Shown: positions 1-5,765 of the stretch, in pieces
Layout of the letters: each line of letters begins with the position of its first letter
Numbering within the stretch: the first letter of the stretch is position 1
Source of the DNA: Alphaproteobacteria bacterium
GTDB lineage: Bacteria; Pseudomonadota; Alphaproteobacteria; Puniceispirillales; UBA1172
Reading direction: 5' to 3'
Assembly: GCA_021296375.1 (NCBI GenBank)
Contig: JAGWAQ010000093.1
Span: forward strand, 1 to 6,697
DNA length: 6,697 bases
The notes under the pieces: generated by a model
Databases searched by the model: none
The model's input: only the letters and a program-made list of their open reading frames with translations
What the model was told of the DNA's origin: nothing
Position numbers and translations under genes: made by a program

Positions 1-416
1 TTGTCGAAATTCGCGGAACTGGCGTTCAGCGTGCCTTTGTATTCCGCCCCGGTGAAATAGGAATAGGAGGTTTCGAACGCAAAATACCGGTGGATATGGG
101 CGCCAACCCCAACCGTCGCGACAAAGCTCGACTTGTCCTTGTGATCACTGGTGAAGGTGACCGTGCCTGATGACGGCGTCCGGCTGCCGAGCTTCTGGTC
201 AATAAAGGCGACACCGGCGGAGCTGAAGATATACCGCCCCTGGGAAAGATGCTTCCAGGAGGCTTTGTTCTCGGGGTCAAAGCTGGAGGCGGCATAGGCA
301 GGCGTCAGGGCAAAACCTGCCGCGATGACGGCAAAAAACGCCGCCACAACCCGCGGCAAGGGCAAGCCCCAACCGAAACGTCCAGCAGATGTATTTGGCG
401 GATAACGCAATGCCAT
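1..416 (-). CDS. Secreted outer-membrane beta-barrel-like protein, 5' part only
   Basis: This is the N-terminal 138 residues of a gene that runs off the left edge. The product starts with a signal peptide: an Arg-containing n-region, a hydrophobic stretch at about residues 23-37 (VVAAFFAVIAAGFAL), and a likely signal peptidase I site after the Ala-Tyr-Ala at 40-42. The mature part shows alternating hydrophobic/polar beta strands rich in Gly, Tyr and Phe, such as TVGVGAHIHRYFAFETSYSY at 101-120. That pattern is typical of OmpA/opacity-type porin-like barrels (OMP_b-brl family), which sit in the outer membrane. No specific function can be assigned. The start is uncertain: the AAGGGG Shine-Dalgarno lies only 1 nt from the ATG at 416, but 7 nt from an in-frame TTG at 410, so translation may begin at the TTG. 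The gene lies 73 nt downstream of the FolD-like gene and has its own candidate promoter. Confidence 0.8.
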   Translation of the reverse strand, partial: MALRYPPNTSAGRFGWGLPLPRVVAAFFAVIAAGFALTPAYAASSFDPENKASWKHLSQGRYIFSSAGVAFIDQKLGSRTPSSGTVTFTSDHKDKSSFVATVGVGAHIHRYFAFETSYSYFTGAEYKGTLNASSANFD

Positions 417-434
417 ACCCCTTAACAGGCGGCC

Positions 435-463
435 ATCATATCAACTGCGGCGCAAAAGGGCAA
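435..463 (-). promoter_or_regulatory. Candidate sigma70-type promoter for the outer-membrane protein gene
   Basis: On the minus strand a -35-like TTGCCC (458-463) and a -10-like TATGAT (435-440) are separated by exactly 17 nt. They match 4 of 6 and 5 of 6 positions of the TTGACA/TATAAT consensus. The predicted transcript would start about 12 nt upstream of the ATG at 416 and still carry the AAGGGG ribosome-binding site. This would let the gene be transcribed independently of the upstream FolD-like gene. It is predicted from sequence alone. Confidence 0.4.
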
Positions 464-489
464 ACCATGTCCGCCTTGGGCATGACGCG

Positions 490-1371
490 TCAATTGACCC
501 AGCCGAGCTCGATCTGGCGCTTCCAGGCGACGAGGGCGTTTTCCATCAGCTTGGAGACCGTCACCGGGCCAACACCGCCGGGCACTGGCGTGATCCAGCT
601 CGCCACTTCCTTGACGTTTTCGGTATCAGCGTCGCCGACGATCCGGCTGGTGCCATCAGCGTCGGTGACTTGGTTGATGCCAATGTCAATTACGGCAGAA
701 CCCGGCTTGACCATATCGGCGGTCAGGAAACCGGCGATGCCCACCGCCACCAGCACGGCGTCGGCACGGCGGGAATGGGAGGCGACGGAACGCGTCATGT
801 GATGGCAAACCGTAACGGTCGCGCCCTCTGCCATCAGCAGAAAGGCGGCAGGTTTACCGACAATCGCCGAATGGCCGATGATCACCACCTCAAGCCCGTG
901 CAGATCAAGCCCCGTGGCTTTGATCAGCTCAACCGAAGCGGCGGCCGTACAAGGGCTGAGCGCAAGGTCATCATAAACAATATTCCCGATCGAGGCAGGG
1001 TTCATCCCCTCAACGTCCTTCAACGGGTGAATGGCCGATTGCAATGACCGCACATTAATATGATCAGGCACCGGCCGCTGGAGGATGATCCCCACCACCG
1101 ACGGGTCATCATTCATGGCGAGGATGCGGCTTTTGCTGTCATCCTGGGTGATGTCTTCGGGCCAATGCTGTTCTTCAAAACCGATACCAGCTTTTTCAGC
1201 GGCGCGTTTCTGGCCACGGATATACACCTCGATCTCAGCCACATTGCCAATAGCGATGCTGACCAGCTTGCCCGCCGTGCGGGTTTTTGAAAGTTCCGTC
1301 CATTCCCGAGATACGTTTTCAAGAATTGAATTCGCCAATTCGCGTCCGTCCAAATAGCGCGGATCTTTCAT
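490..1371 (-). CDS. folD: FolD-family methylene-tetrahydrofolate dehydrogenase with a divergent active site
   Basis: FolD enzymes are cytosolic and NAD(P)-dependent. They oxidise 5,10-methylene-THF to methenyl-THF and usually also hydrolyse it to 10-formyl-THF. The whole fold is present. Numbering from the ATG at 1377, landmarks are Tyr52 in VYIRGQK, the ILQRPVP loop with Gln100, HPLKDVEG at 117-124, the Rossmann segment VVIIGHSAIVGKP at 164-176 and the C-terminal hallmark ITPVPGGVGP at 262-271. Length is normal. It is odd in that the family's catalytic Lys (human Lys56) is Gln56, the Ser three residues before Tyr52 is Ile, DVDG is DVEG, and the NADP 2'-phosphate contacts Arg and Ser (GRS, CHS) are both His. 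It may therefore be a dehydrogenase lacking cyclohydrolase activity. I place the start at 1371 because AGGGGG lies 6 nt upstream of that ATG but abuts the ATG at 1377. The symbol denotes the family only. Confidence 0.9.
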   Translation of the reverse strand: MKDPRYLDGRELANSILENVSREWTELSKTRTAGKLVSIAIGNVAEIEVYIRGQKRAAEKAGIGFEEQHWPEDITQDDSKSRILAMNDDPSVVGIILQRPVPDHINVRSLQSAIHPLKDVEGMNPASIGNIVYDDLALSPCTAAASVELIKATGLDLHGLEVVIIGHSAIVGKPAAFLLMAEGATVTVCHHMTRSVASHSRRADAVLVAVGIAGFLTADMVKPGSAVIDIGINQVTDADGTSRIVGDADTENVKEVASWITPVPGGVGPVTVSKLMENALVAWKRQIELGWVN

Positions 1372-1377
1372 GGGCAT

Positions 1378-1548
1378 CCCCCTGCCGTGTCATCATGGTT
1401 GCAATGCGCCGCATCTTAACAGAACAATTATATATTTCATCATAAAGCTTGACGTGAACACGAAAATTCCTACCTCAACAGCAGGATTTCAGGATGATTT
1501 GTGGTGAAAAATTGCTATGCTCATCAAAATATTTTCCGGATAGGCACC
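1378..1548. promoter_or_regulatory. Divergent intergenic control region between the FolD-like gene and the flavin-reductase operon
   Basis: This spacer of about 170 nt must hold promoters for both directions. An AT-rich core at 1421-1450 contains a perfect minus-strand TATAAT at 1427-1432, but no convincing -35 lies 16-18 nt upstream of it. On the plus strand, TTGACG at 1449-1454 could be a -35, followed after 16 nt by a poor -10 (TACCTC, 1471-1476). An imperfect 18-bp palindrome (1449-1466, TTGACGTGAACACGAAAA, with inner arms CGTG/CACG) overlaps that -35 and might be an operator. No riboswitch or attenuator is evident. Confidence 0.3.
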
Positions 1549-2025
1549 ATGACTATTGATCCCCAAGAATTGCGCCGTTGTTTCGGGTCCTTCATGACGG
1601 GCGTGACGATTGTGACGTCCCATGACGCGACGAAAAAACCGATAGGGTTTACCGCCAATTCCTTCACCTCTGTGTCGCTAGACCCGCCGCTGCTTTTGGT
1701 CTGCATCGACAATAAATCCGACAATATCTCCGCCTACACCAACGGCGCGGGGTTTGCGGTCAACGTGCTTGCGGCTGATCAACACGACTTGTCGAACCGT
1801 TTTGCCAGTCCGATTGATGACCGCTTTGCTGATATTGACTGGTCCGTGTCGGCGGCAGGCCACCCGATCTTTAATGACACCGCTGCCTATTTTGACTGCA
1901 CCCTGGATCAGACGGTTGCGGCGGGAGACCATACCGTGCTGATCGGGCGAATTGAAAACTGCAGCACTTCAGGCAAGGCCGGGTTAGGCTACAGCAGTGG
2001 CAAATACTTCACCCTCACCCCATAA
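1549..2025 (+). CDS. Flavin reductase-like domain protein (HpaC/RutF family)
   Basis: The product has 158 residues, the usual length for single-domain NAD(P)H:flavin reductases of the DIM6/NTAB/RutF class (Flavin_Reduct domain). These are soluble FMN- or FAD-binding proteins that feed reduced flavin to a partner monooxygenase or act on it directly. Family signatures are clear: the N-terminal LRRCFGSFMTGVTIVTS at 8-24, GFTANSFTSVSLDPPLLLVC at 33-52, FAVNVLAADQHDLSNRFA at 69-86, and the late GDHTVLIGRIE at 126-136. The ATG at 1549 is preferred over an upstream in-frame GTG at 1501 because the family N-terminus begins here and a modest TAGG lies just upstream. It is first in the plus-strand run, and its last 29 nt overlap the next gene, so the two are probably translationally coupled. 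Its natural partner and substrate are unknown. Confidence 0.9.
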   Translation: MTIDPQELRRCFGSFMTGVTIVTSHDATKKPIGFTANSFTSVSLDPPLLLVCIDNKSDNISAYTNGAGFAVNVLAADQHDLSNRFASPIDDRFADIDWSVSAAGHPIFNDTAAYFDCTLDQTVAAGDHTVLIGRIENCSTSGKAGLGYSSGKYFTLTP

Positions 2026-3484
2026 ACCCATCGCCATTATCGGCGACGGGTACAGCGCCGCCGTGACGGCCTACCACCTGCTGAAGCAAGGCCTGGCGGC
2101 AGATCATATCCGCATCTTTGGCCCCGGCCCCCTCGGCCATGGGCAAGCCTATCACCAGGGGCATCCGTCATTCCGGCTCAACGTGCGGGCGGAGTTGATG
2201 AAAATCGACCCCAGCCAGCCTGATGATTTCCCGCAATGGGCGCAGGCCCATCTCCATGACCCCGACGCCGCCACCAGCGCCGGCCGTTTTTACCGCCGCC
2301 GCGACTTCGCGCGGTACCTGACCGAACGCCTGGACAGCGCGCTTGATGGAAAGACCTTTGATCAGGTCAAGGCGCGGGTCCATCGCCTGACCCCCGACTG
2401 GACCCCGGAGTGGAACACGGGCTGGAACACGGGCTGGAATACGGGCTGGCGGATTGAAACCGAAGATGGCGGCATCTGGACGGCGGAGATTGTCATCATC
2501 GCCACGGGCAATCCGCCTCCTGCCCCGAGGATTTCCATCACCGGCCCCGGCGACAGGGTGATCACCGACCCCTGGCGCGGCGATTGGCGGGGGCGCATCG
2601 CCGCCAAAGATGACGTCGTGGTGATTGGCGGCGGCTTGACGGCAATGGATGCGCTGATGGCTCTTGCGACGCCGCAAGAGGGCAAAACCCATAACAGCGC
2701 GGCTCACACCGGTCATGTGACGATCGTCACCCCCCATGGGGAGCTGCCCTCCGCCCAACTGGATTGGGAGGCCACGCCGCCGTTCATCTGGCCGCCTGTT
2801 GACACCGCATCGCAGTTTCTGGGGGTCATGACCCATCATCTCAGGAAACACAGCCCGGGAAAAAGTAGTCCGGAAATAGACAGCCCGGGAAAAAACAGCC
2901 GCCATGACCGGGCGGCGCAATCGGCGTTTGAACAATTGCGGGTGGGGATGAAACCGGCATGGCAAGGCTTGCCCATAAAAGAACGGCGACGGTTGATCAG
3001 CCGACTGGGCTGGCGGTGGCAATTGTTGCGCTACCGCGCGGCCCCGCACCCCTGGGAAAGCCTGCTTGAGCTTGAGCGCGAGGGCCGCTTTACCTTGATC
3101 AAGGGCCGGGTCGACACGGTGACGTCATCAGACGACGGCCTGTCCCTCACCCTGACGAACGGCGATCAGCTGACGGCGCGCCACGCGATTATGGCCACTG
3201 GCGCGGGACGCGACCCGTTGATCGAACAGCTCACCCGCGAGGGGCATGTGCGCCACGACAAGGGTGAGTTTATCACGGATGAAAGCTTGCGTTTACGCCC
3301 CACGACAGGCGATGATCACGGGGCGGCCTATGCCCTTGGCCCGCCGACGGTATTGAGCGCAGGTGATGTGATTGGCGCCAGCACCATCGCCACCCAAGCG
3401 CATAGCATCGCCAAAAGCATTGCCCGAACTATGGCCAAAACTATGGCCAAAAGCATTAATGCGCGCCAGCAGGAGAGATCGTGA
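1997..3484 (+). CDS. YdhS-like FAD/NAD(P)-binding oxidoreductase
   Basis: The product has 495 residues and belongs to the FAD_NAD_binding_9/COG4529 group, whose biochemical role is largely unknown. It contains an N-terminal Rossmann motif (IAIIGDGYSAAV, 12-23), the family block GQAYHQGHPSFRLNVRAELM at 49-68, an ATG motif (IVIIATGNPP, 165-174), a second dinucleotide motif (VVVIGGGLTAMDAL, 207-220), a second ATG motif (MATGAGRD, 399-406) and a C-terminal flavin-contact segment GDVIGASTIATQAHS (456-470). The layout resembles FMO-like two-nucleotide-domain flavoproteins, and no signal peptide is seen. The GTG start at 1997 lies inside the preceding flavin-reductase gene. It places the first Rossmann strand near the N-terminus as expected, and no in-frame ATG follows until after that motif. 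Three in-frame tandem repeats interrupt it (residues about 139-150, 286-300 and 471-486). A role as oxidoreductase or monooxygenase partner of the flavin reductase is inference. Confidence 0.85.
   Translation: MANTSPSPHKPIAIIGDGYSAAVTAYHLLKQGLAADHIRIFGPGPLGHGQAYHQGHPSFRLNVRAELMKIDPSQPDDFPQWAQAHLHDPDAATSAGRFYRRRDFARYLTERLDSALDGKTFDQVKARVHRLTPDWTPEWNTGWNTGWNTGWRIETEDGGIWTAEIVIIATGNPPPAPRISITGPGDRVITDPWRGDWRGRIAAKDDVVVIGGGLTAMDALMALATPQEGKTHNSAAHTGHVTIVTPHGELPSAQLDWEATPPFIWPPVDTASQFLGVMTHHLRKHSPGKSSPEIDSPGKNSRHDRAAQSAFEQLRVGMKPAWQGLPIKERRRLISRLGWRWQLLRYRAAPHPWESLLELEREGRFTLIKGRVDTVTSSDDGLSLTLTNGDQLTARHAIMATGAGRDPLIEQLTREGHVRHDKGEFITDESLRLRPTTGDDHGAAYALGPPTVLSAGDVIGASTIATQAHSIAKSIARTMAKTMAKSINARQQERS
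2411..2449 (+). repeat. 12-bp tandem repeat x3, in frame (Trp-Asn-Thr-Gly)
   Basis: Three consecutive copies of tggaacacgggc occur at 2411-2422, 2423-2434 and 2435-2446. The third carries one C-to-T change, and a trailing tgg follows. They encode WNTG repeated three times, then W, in the YdhS-like protein just after the segment TPDWTPE. The unit is a whole number of codons, so the reading frame survives. The position falls in a linker or surface loop between the first Rossmann block and the ATG motif. Confidence 0.95.
2852..2896 (+). repeat. 15-bp tandem repeat x3, in frame (SPGKS / SPEID / SPGKN)
   Basis: Three 15-bp units run at 2852-2866, 2867-2881 and 2882-2896. The outer two are near-identical (agcccgggaaaaa at the start of each) and the middle one has diverged. 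They encode a hydrophilic Ser-Pro-Gly-Lys-type pentapeptide repeat at residues 286-300 of the YdhS-like protein, probably a disordered loop. Confidence 0.9.
3407..3454 (+). repeat. 12-bp tandem repeat x4, in frame, near the C-terminus
   Basis: Four degenerate 12-bp units (consensus atSgccaaaaSc, first unit atcgccaaaagc) encode IAKS-IART-MAKT-MAKS at residues 471-486 of the YdhS-like protein, extending the C-terminal helix with a basic stretch. The last two units are the most alike, which points to recent duplication. Confidence 0.85.
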
Positions 3485-3951
3485 TGACCGTTCCATTCTG
3501 GGAAACCACGCCCCTTTCCGAGATGTCATCGGAGCAGTGGGAAGCGCTGTGCGACGGCTGCGGGAAATGCTGCGTCATCAAGCTCGAGGATGTTGATGAC
3601 GGCGCGATCTATTACACTGATGTCGGCTGCACCTTGCTGGATGGCTCCACCTGCCGATGCCAGAACTACCCGCAACGCAAATCCATTGTCAGCGATTGCG
3701 TTATCCTGACCCCCGACAAGCTGGATGACCTGCCGTGGATGCCGAAATCCTGCGCTTACCGGCGATTGCATGAAGGCCGCGGCCTGCCGGACTGGCACCC
3801 CCTCATCACCGGTGATCCTGACAGCACCATCAAGGCAGGAAAATCAGTCCAGGGCAAAATATTTCATGAAGCTGATGTTGCGATTGATGACTACCCTGAT
3901 CATATTAAAGATTGGGAAGACGACAGCGAAAGTGAAAATAATGGCGGATGA
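3484..3951 (+). CDS. YcgN-family cysteine-cluster protein (UPF0260)
   Basis: The product has 155 residues and matches the E. coli YcgN pattern along its length: N-terminal VPFWETTPLSEMSSEQWEAL, then CDGCGKCC (Cys23, 26, 29, 30), then Cys49, CRC at 57-59, Cys72 and SCAYR with Cys90, followed by LPDWHPLITGD at 101-111. The family (CxxCxxCC type, YkgJ-like) is predicted to bind zinc or an iron-sulfur centre. Its cellular role is not established. It is cytosolic, with no signal or membrane segment. The acidic Asp/Glu-rich tail at 142-151 is variable. The start at 3484 is chosen over a GTG at 3481 because AGGAGA lies 7 nt upstream and its ATG overlaps the preceding stop in a TGATG arrangement, a classic translational-coupling junction. 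The 3' end overlaps the next gene by 11 nt. Confidence 0.93.
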   Translation: MTVPFWETTPLSEMSSEQWEALCDGCGKCCVIKLEDVDDGAIYYTDVGCTLLDGSTCRCQNYPQRKSIVSDCVILTPDKLDDLPWMPKSCAYRRLHEGRGLPDWHPLITGDPDSTIKAGKSVQGKIFHEADVAIDDYPDHIKDWEDDSESENNGG

Positions 3952-4174
3952 TCCGAAAAAGTTTTTCAACCTGAGCGGCATGAGCTGGGTGCTTTATGCC
4001 CTGCTGGCGGTGATGCTCATCACCGGGCTTGTGATGAGCCAGGGCCGGGATGCCCCTGAATGGGCGAAATGCAAGGAATCGCTGCTCCAGCAAATGTTCA
4101 GCGACACCTGCACGCCAGCAGAAGGGTTTGGCGTCATCAAAACCATCCCCGCAAGCCCTGGCCAGGACATCTGA
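3941..4174 (+). CDS. Small single-span membrane protein, unknown function
   Basis: I do not recognise this 77-residue protein. After a short polar N-terminus (MADDPKKFFNLSG) there is one strongly hydrophobic segment at about residues 15-32 (SWVLYALLAVMLITGLVM). A polar tail follows with two Cys (43 and 57) spaced in EWAKCKESLLQQMFSDTCTP, which could form a disulfide if the C-terminus is outside the membrane. The ATG at 3941 overlaps the end of the YcgN-type gene by 11 nt in another frame. Its ribosome-binding site is weak (GAAAGTG), consistent with coupling to the upstream gene. Longer versions of this frame reach back into the YcgN-type gene but would lose the membrane-protein N-terminus. 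It is real mainly on context and composition, and it could also be a cleaved secretory signal plus a short mature peptide. Confidence 0.65.
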   Translation: MADDPKKFFNLSGMSWVLYALLAVMLITGLVMSQGRDAPEWAKCKESLLQQMFSDTCTPAEGFGVIKTIPASPGQDI

Positions 4175-4222
4175 CGCCATCCACAATCCCCACTAAATTT
4201 TCTTTCAGCGACAGGAGCGCAT

Positions 4223-4846
4223 ATGTTTTTCACCCCCGGCACCCATAAAGACCACGGCCTGCCCTACAGCCCCTTCAAGGCGATTGTCGCGCCGCGCCCC
4301 ATTGGCTGGATCTCCACCGTCAGCAAAGAGGGCATCCCCAATCTGGCGCCCTACAGTTTCTTCAATGCGATGTCTGAGCTGCCGCCAATGGTGGGGTTTT
4401 CCTCCTCGCCCGGCTCCAATGGGGAACCCAAAGACTCCCTCATCAATATTCAGGACACCGGCGAGTTTGTCGTCAATATCGTCTCGAAAGACCAGATCAA
4501 CGCGATGAGCGACACTTCCGCTGATCTTTCCCATAAGACCAGCGAATTTGATTTCGCCGGGCTGACGCCGGAGCCTTCTGAACTTGTCGCAGCCCCGCGG
4601 GTCAAGGGCGCGCCCTGCCAGCTTGAATGCAAATTATGGGATATCCTGCCGATGCCCGAAATGGCCGAAGGCTTGTCCAACAAATGGGTCATGGGCAAGG
4701 TGATCGGGATTCACATCCAGGATGAGGTGATCGTCGACGGCAAGGTTGACGTCATGAAATACAACCCCGCCGCCCGTCTCGGTTACATGGATTACGCGAC
4801 GGTCGATCATGTCTTTGAAATCGAGCGGCCCAAAACCAGCGGTTAA
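4223..4846 (+). CDS. Flavin reductase family protein, long type (COG1853)
   Basis: The product has 207 residues and carries a flavin reductase-like FMN-binding split-barrel domain. It is a different subfamily from the flavin reductase at 1549. Recognisable blocks are PFKAIVAPRPIGWISTVS at 17-34, GIPNLAPYSFFNAMS at 37-51, the GFSSSPGSNGEPKDSLINI segment at 58-76, EFVVNIVS at 81-88 and the C-terminal RLGYMDYATVD at 185-195. Proteins like this bind FMN; their substrates are mostly unassigned. The start is secure: AGGAG at 4213-4217 stands 5 nt before the ATG. A 48-nt gap without an obvious hairpin separates it from the small membrane-protein gene, so it probably belongs to the same transcript. 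Its stop codon lies within the first copy of a 13-bp tandem repeat. Confidence 0.9.
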   Translation: MFFTPGTHKDHGLPYSPFKAIVAPRPIGWISTVSKEGIPNLAPYSFFNAMSELPPMVGFSSSPGSNGEPKDSLINIQDTGEFVVNIVSKDQINAMSDTSADLSHKTSEFDFAGLTPEPSELVAAPRVKGAPCQLECKLWDILPMPEMAEGLSNKWVMGKVIGIHIQDEVIVDGKVDVMKYNPAARLGYMDYATVDHVFEIERPKTSG

Positions 4847-4874
4847 TTCCAGCCGTTAATTCCAGCCGTTAATT
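4836..4874. repeat. 13-bp tandem repeat x3 at a convergent gene junction
   Basis: Copies run at 4836-4848 (ccagcggttaatt), 4849-4861 and 4862-4874 (both ccagccgttaatt). Copy 1 contains the TAA stop of the plus-strand flavin reductase (4844-4846). Copy 3 contains the TAA stop of the minus-strand membrane protein (4869-4871). Because TTAATT offers stops on both strands, the repeat serves both genes. No terminator hairpin with a U-tract is visible here. Confidence 0.97.
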
Positions 4875-5585
4875 AAAGCTGCACTTGCTGACCTTGACGT
4901 TGACGTAACCGTTCAGGGCGGTGGCGACGACATCAAACTTGAGCAGCCAGCTGTCGGCGATAATATTCATGGCAATCGGCAGACGCCCTTTGGTGATTTT
5001 CTCACCATTGAGGTAAACGACGCGCATGGCGACGTCTTGCTCCGGGTCAAACCAGGGGCGATCCTTGGTGGCCTGCTGGCCGGCCTCACCTTCGATGAAC
5101 ACCTTGACGGCGCCGTCGATCAGGCCGGTGTTGGATTCCTTGCCGGCAAAAAAGCTGGTGGCGACAGCGACATCTTTTTCCTCAAGCTCACGGCAACGGG
5201 AGGGTTTTGATACCGATTGCAGGGCAAGGCGAATCTGATCTTCGCTGACACCGCGCGCCAGGTGACGGGCCATGATTCGCTTGAGGCGACGGATCTCGGC
5301 TTTTTGCTCACCTTGATCAACCTCAAGCTCGGCGGAAACACGGCGTTCGCGCTCACCTTTCAGCTTGTTTTCCATCATCGCCAACTCTTGCTGAAGGCGT
5401 TCATTTTGCTGGGTGAAATCAATCAATTGCTGATTACTGGCGGACACAACCGCGGCCTGCTGGCTGTTGCCCCAGAACCACCCGATCCACAACATTATGC
5501 CGATCACAATCAACCGTATGCCCCAGCTGAACTGGCTTCGGAATTCGCGCCGTTTGTAGCGTTCTGTCGTTTGATAATAATCCAT
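4869..5585 (-). CDS. Membrane-anchored coiled-coil protein, unknown function
   Basis: I do not recognise this 238-residue protein. It has a short, charged, probably cytoplasmic N-terminus (about 1-20, rich in Arg/Lys), one transmembrane segment at about 22-38 (IRLIVIGIMLWIGWFWG), then a long charged helix at about 50-120 whose Leu/Met spacing suggests a coiled coil. A C-terminal domain of about 110 residues is rich in beta-type segments (AVKVFIEGEA, VAMRVVYLNGEKI, YVNVKVSKC). The positive-inside rule places this domain in the periplasm. Two Cys (131 and 235) flank it and could pair there. The ATG at 5585 lacks a clear Shine-Dalgarno. The frame stays open for about 75 nt upstream but offers no ATG, GTG or TTG, and the predicted transcription start falls within that stretch, so 5585 is kept. 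A structural or scaffold role is only a guess. Confidence 0.8.
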   Translation of the reverse strand: MDYYQTTERYKRREFRSQFSWGIRLIVIGIMLWIGWFWGNSQQAAVVSASNQQLIDFTQQNERLQQELAMMENKLKGERERRVSAELEVDQGEQKAEIRRLKRIMARHLARGVSEDQIRLALQSVSKPSRCRELEEKDVAVATSFFAGKESNTGLIDGAVKVFIEGEAGQQATKDRPWFDPEQDVAMRVVYLNGEKITKGRLPIAMNIIADSWLLKFDVVATALNGYVNVKVSKCSFN

Positions 5586-5648
5586 AAAGACCGATGCGTC
5601 TGGCTGTTGGGGTGTTGCGCCGCCAAGATGATCCTCAGCGATGGGGGT

Positions 5649-5677
5649 TTTATATCGCCATCATCGGGCAAGGGCAA
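5649..5677 (-). promoter_or_regulatory. Candidate sigma70-type promoter for the coiled-coil membrane protein
   Basis: On the minus strand TTGCCC (5672-5677) and TATAAA (5649-5654) are separated by exactly 17 nt, matching 4 of 6 and 5 of 6 consensus positions. The predicted start site lies about 55 nt upstream of the ATG at 5585, giving a moderate leader. The -35 hexamer is the same as in the candidate promoter of the outer-membrane protein gene. The remaining part of the 5586-5765 spacer must drive the plus-strand HD gene, but I find no convincing plus-strand promoter there; the best is a weak TTGGAC. Confidence 0.45.
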
Positions 5678-5765
5678 TGGCCGACTGCATGAAATGCCTG
5701 AACACTCTTTACTTGGACGGGCGGAAATGGTGGATTAAAGGTCACGCTTTACCAACGGGGTCAAC

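Noticed and set aside
483..492. 10-bp perfect palindrome TGACGCGTCA overlapping the stop of the FolD-like gene
   Set aside because: It is short, has no hairpin loop and no second copy in the window. Chance is sufficient.
389..1047. Plus-strand open frames opposite the FolD-like gene
   Set aside because: The minus strand encodes clear FolD motifs. The plus-strand frames have low-complexity, motif-free translations.
1501..1548. Upstream GTG start adding 16 residues to the first flavin reductase
   Set aside because: The added residues do not resemble the family N-terminus and there is no good ribosome-binding site before the GTG. The ATG at 1549 fits family length.
2168..3049. Long minus-strand open frame of 293 codons opposite the YdhS-like gene
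   Set aside because: It is antisense to a well-supported flavoprotein. Its translation is Arg/Pro/Gly-rich without recognisable motifs, as expected from a high-GC shadow frame.
5638..5665. Possible hairpin GATGG...CCATC in the divergent spacer
   Set aside because: The stem is only 5 bp with a 13-nt loop, and it overlaps the candidate promoter rather than a gene end.
5217..5738. Plus-strand open frame of 173 codons opposite the coiled-coil gene, running into the spacer
   Set aside because: It is antisense to the better-supported minus gene, lacks a ribosome-binding site, and its translation shows no domain.
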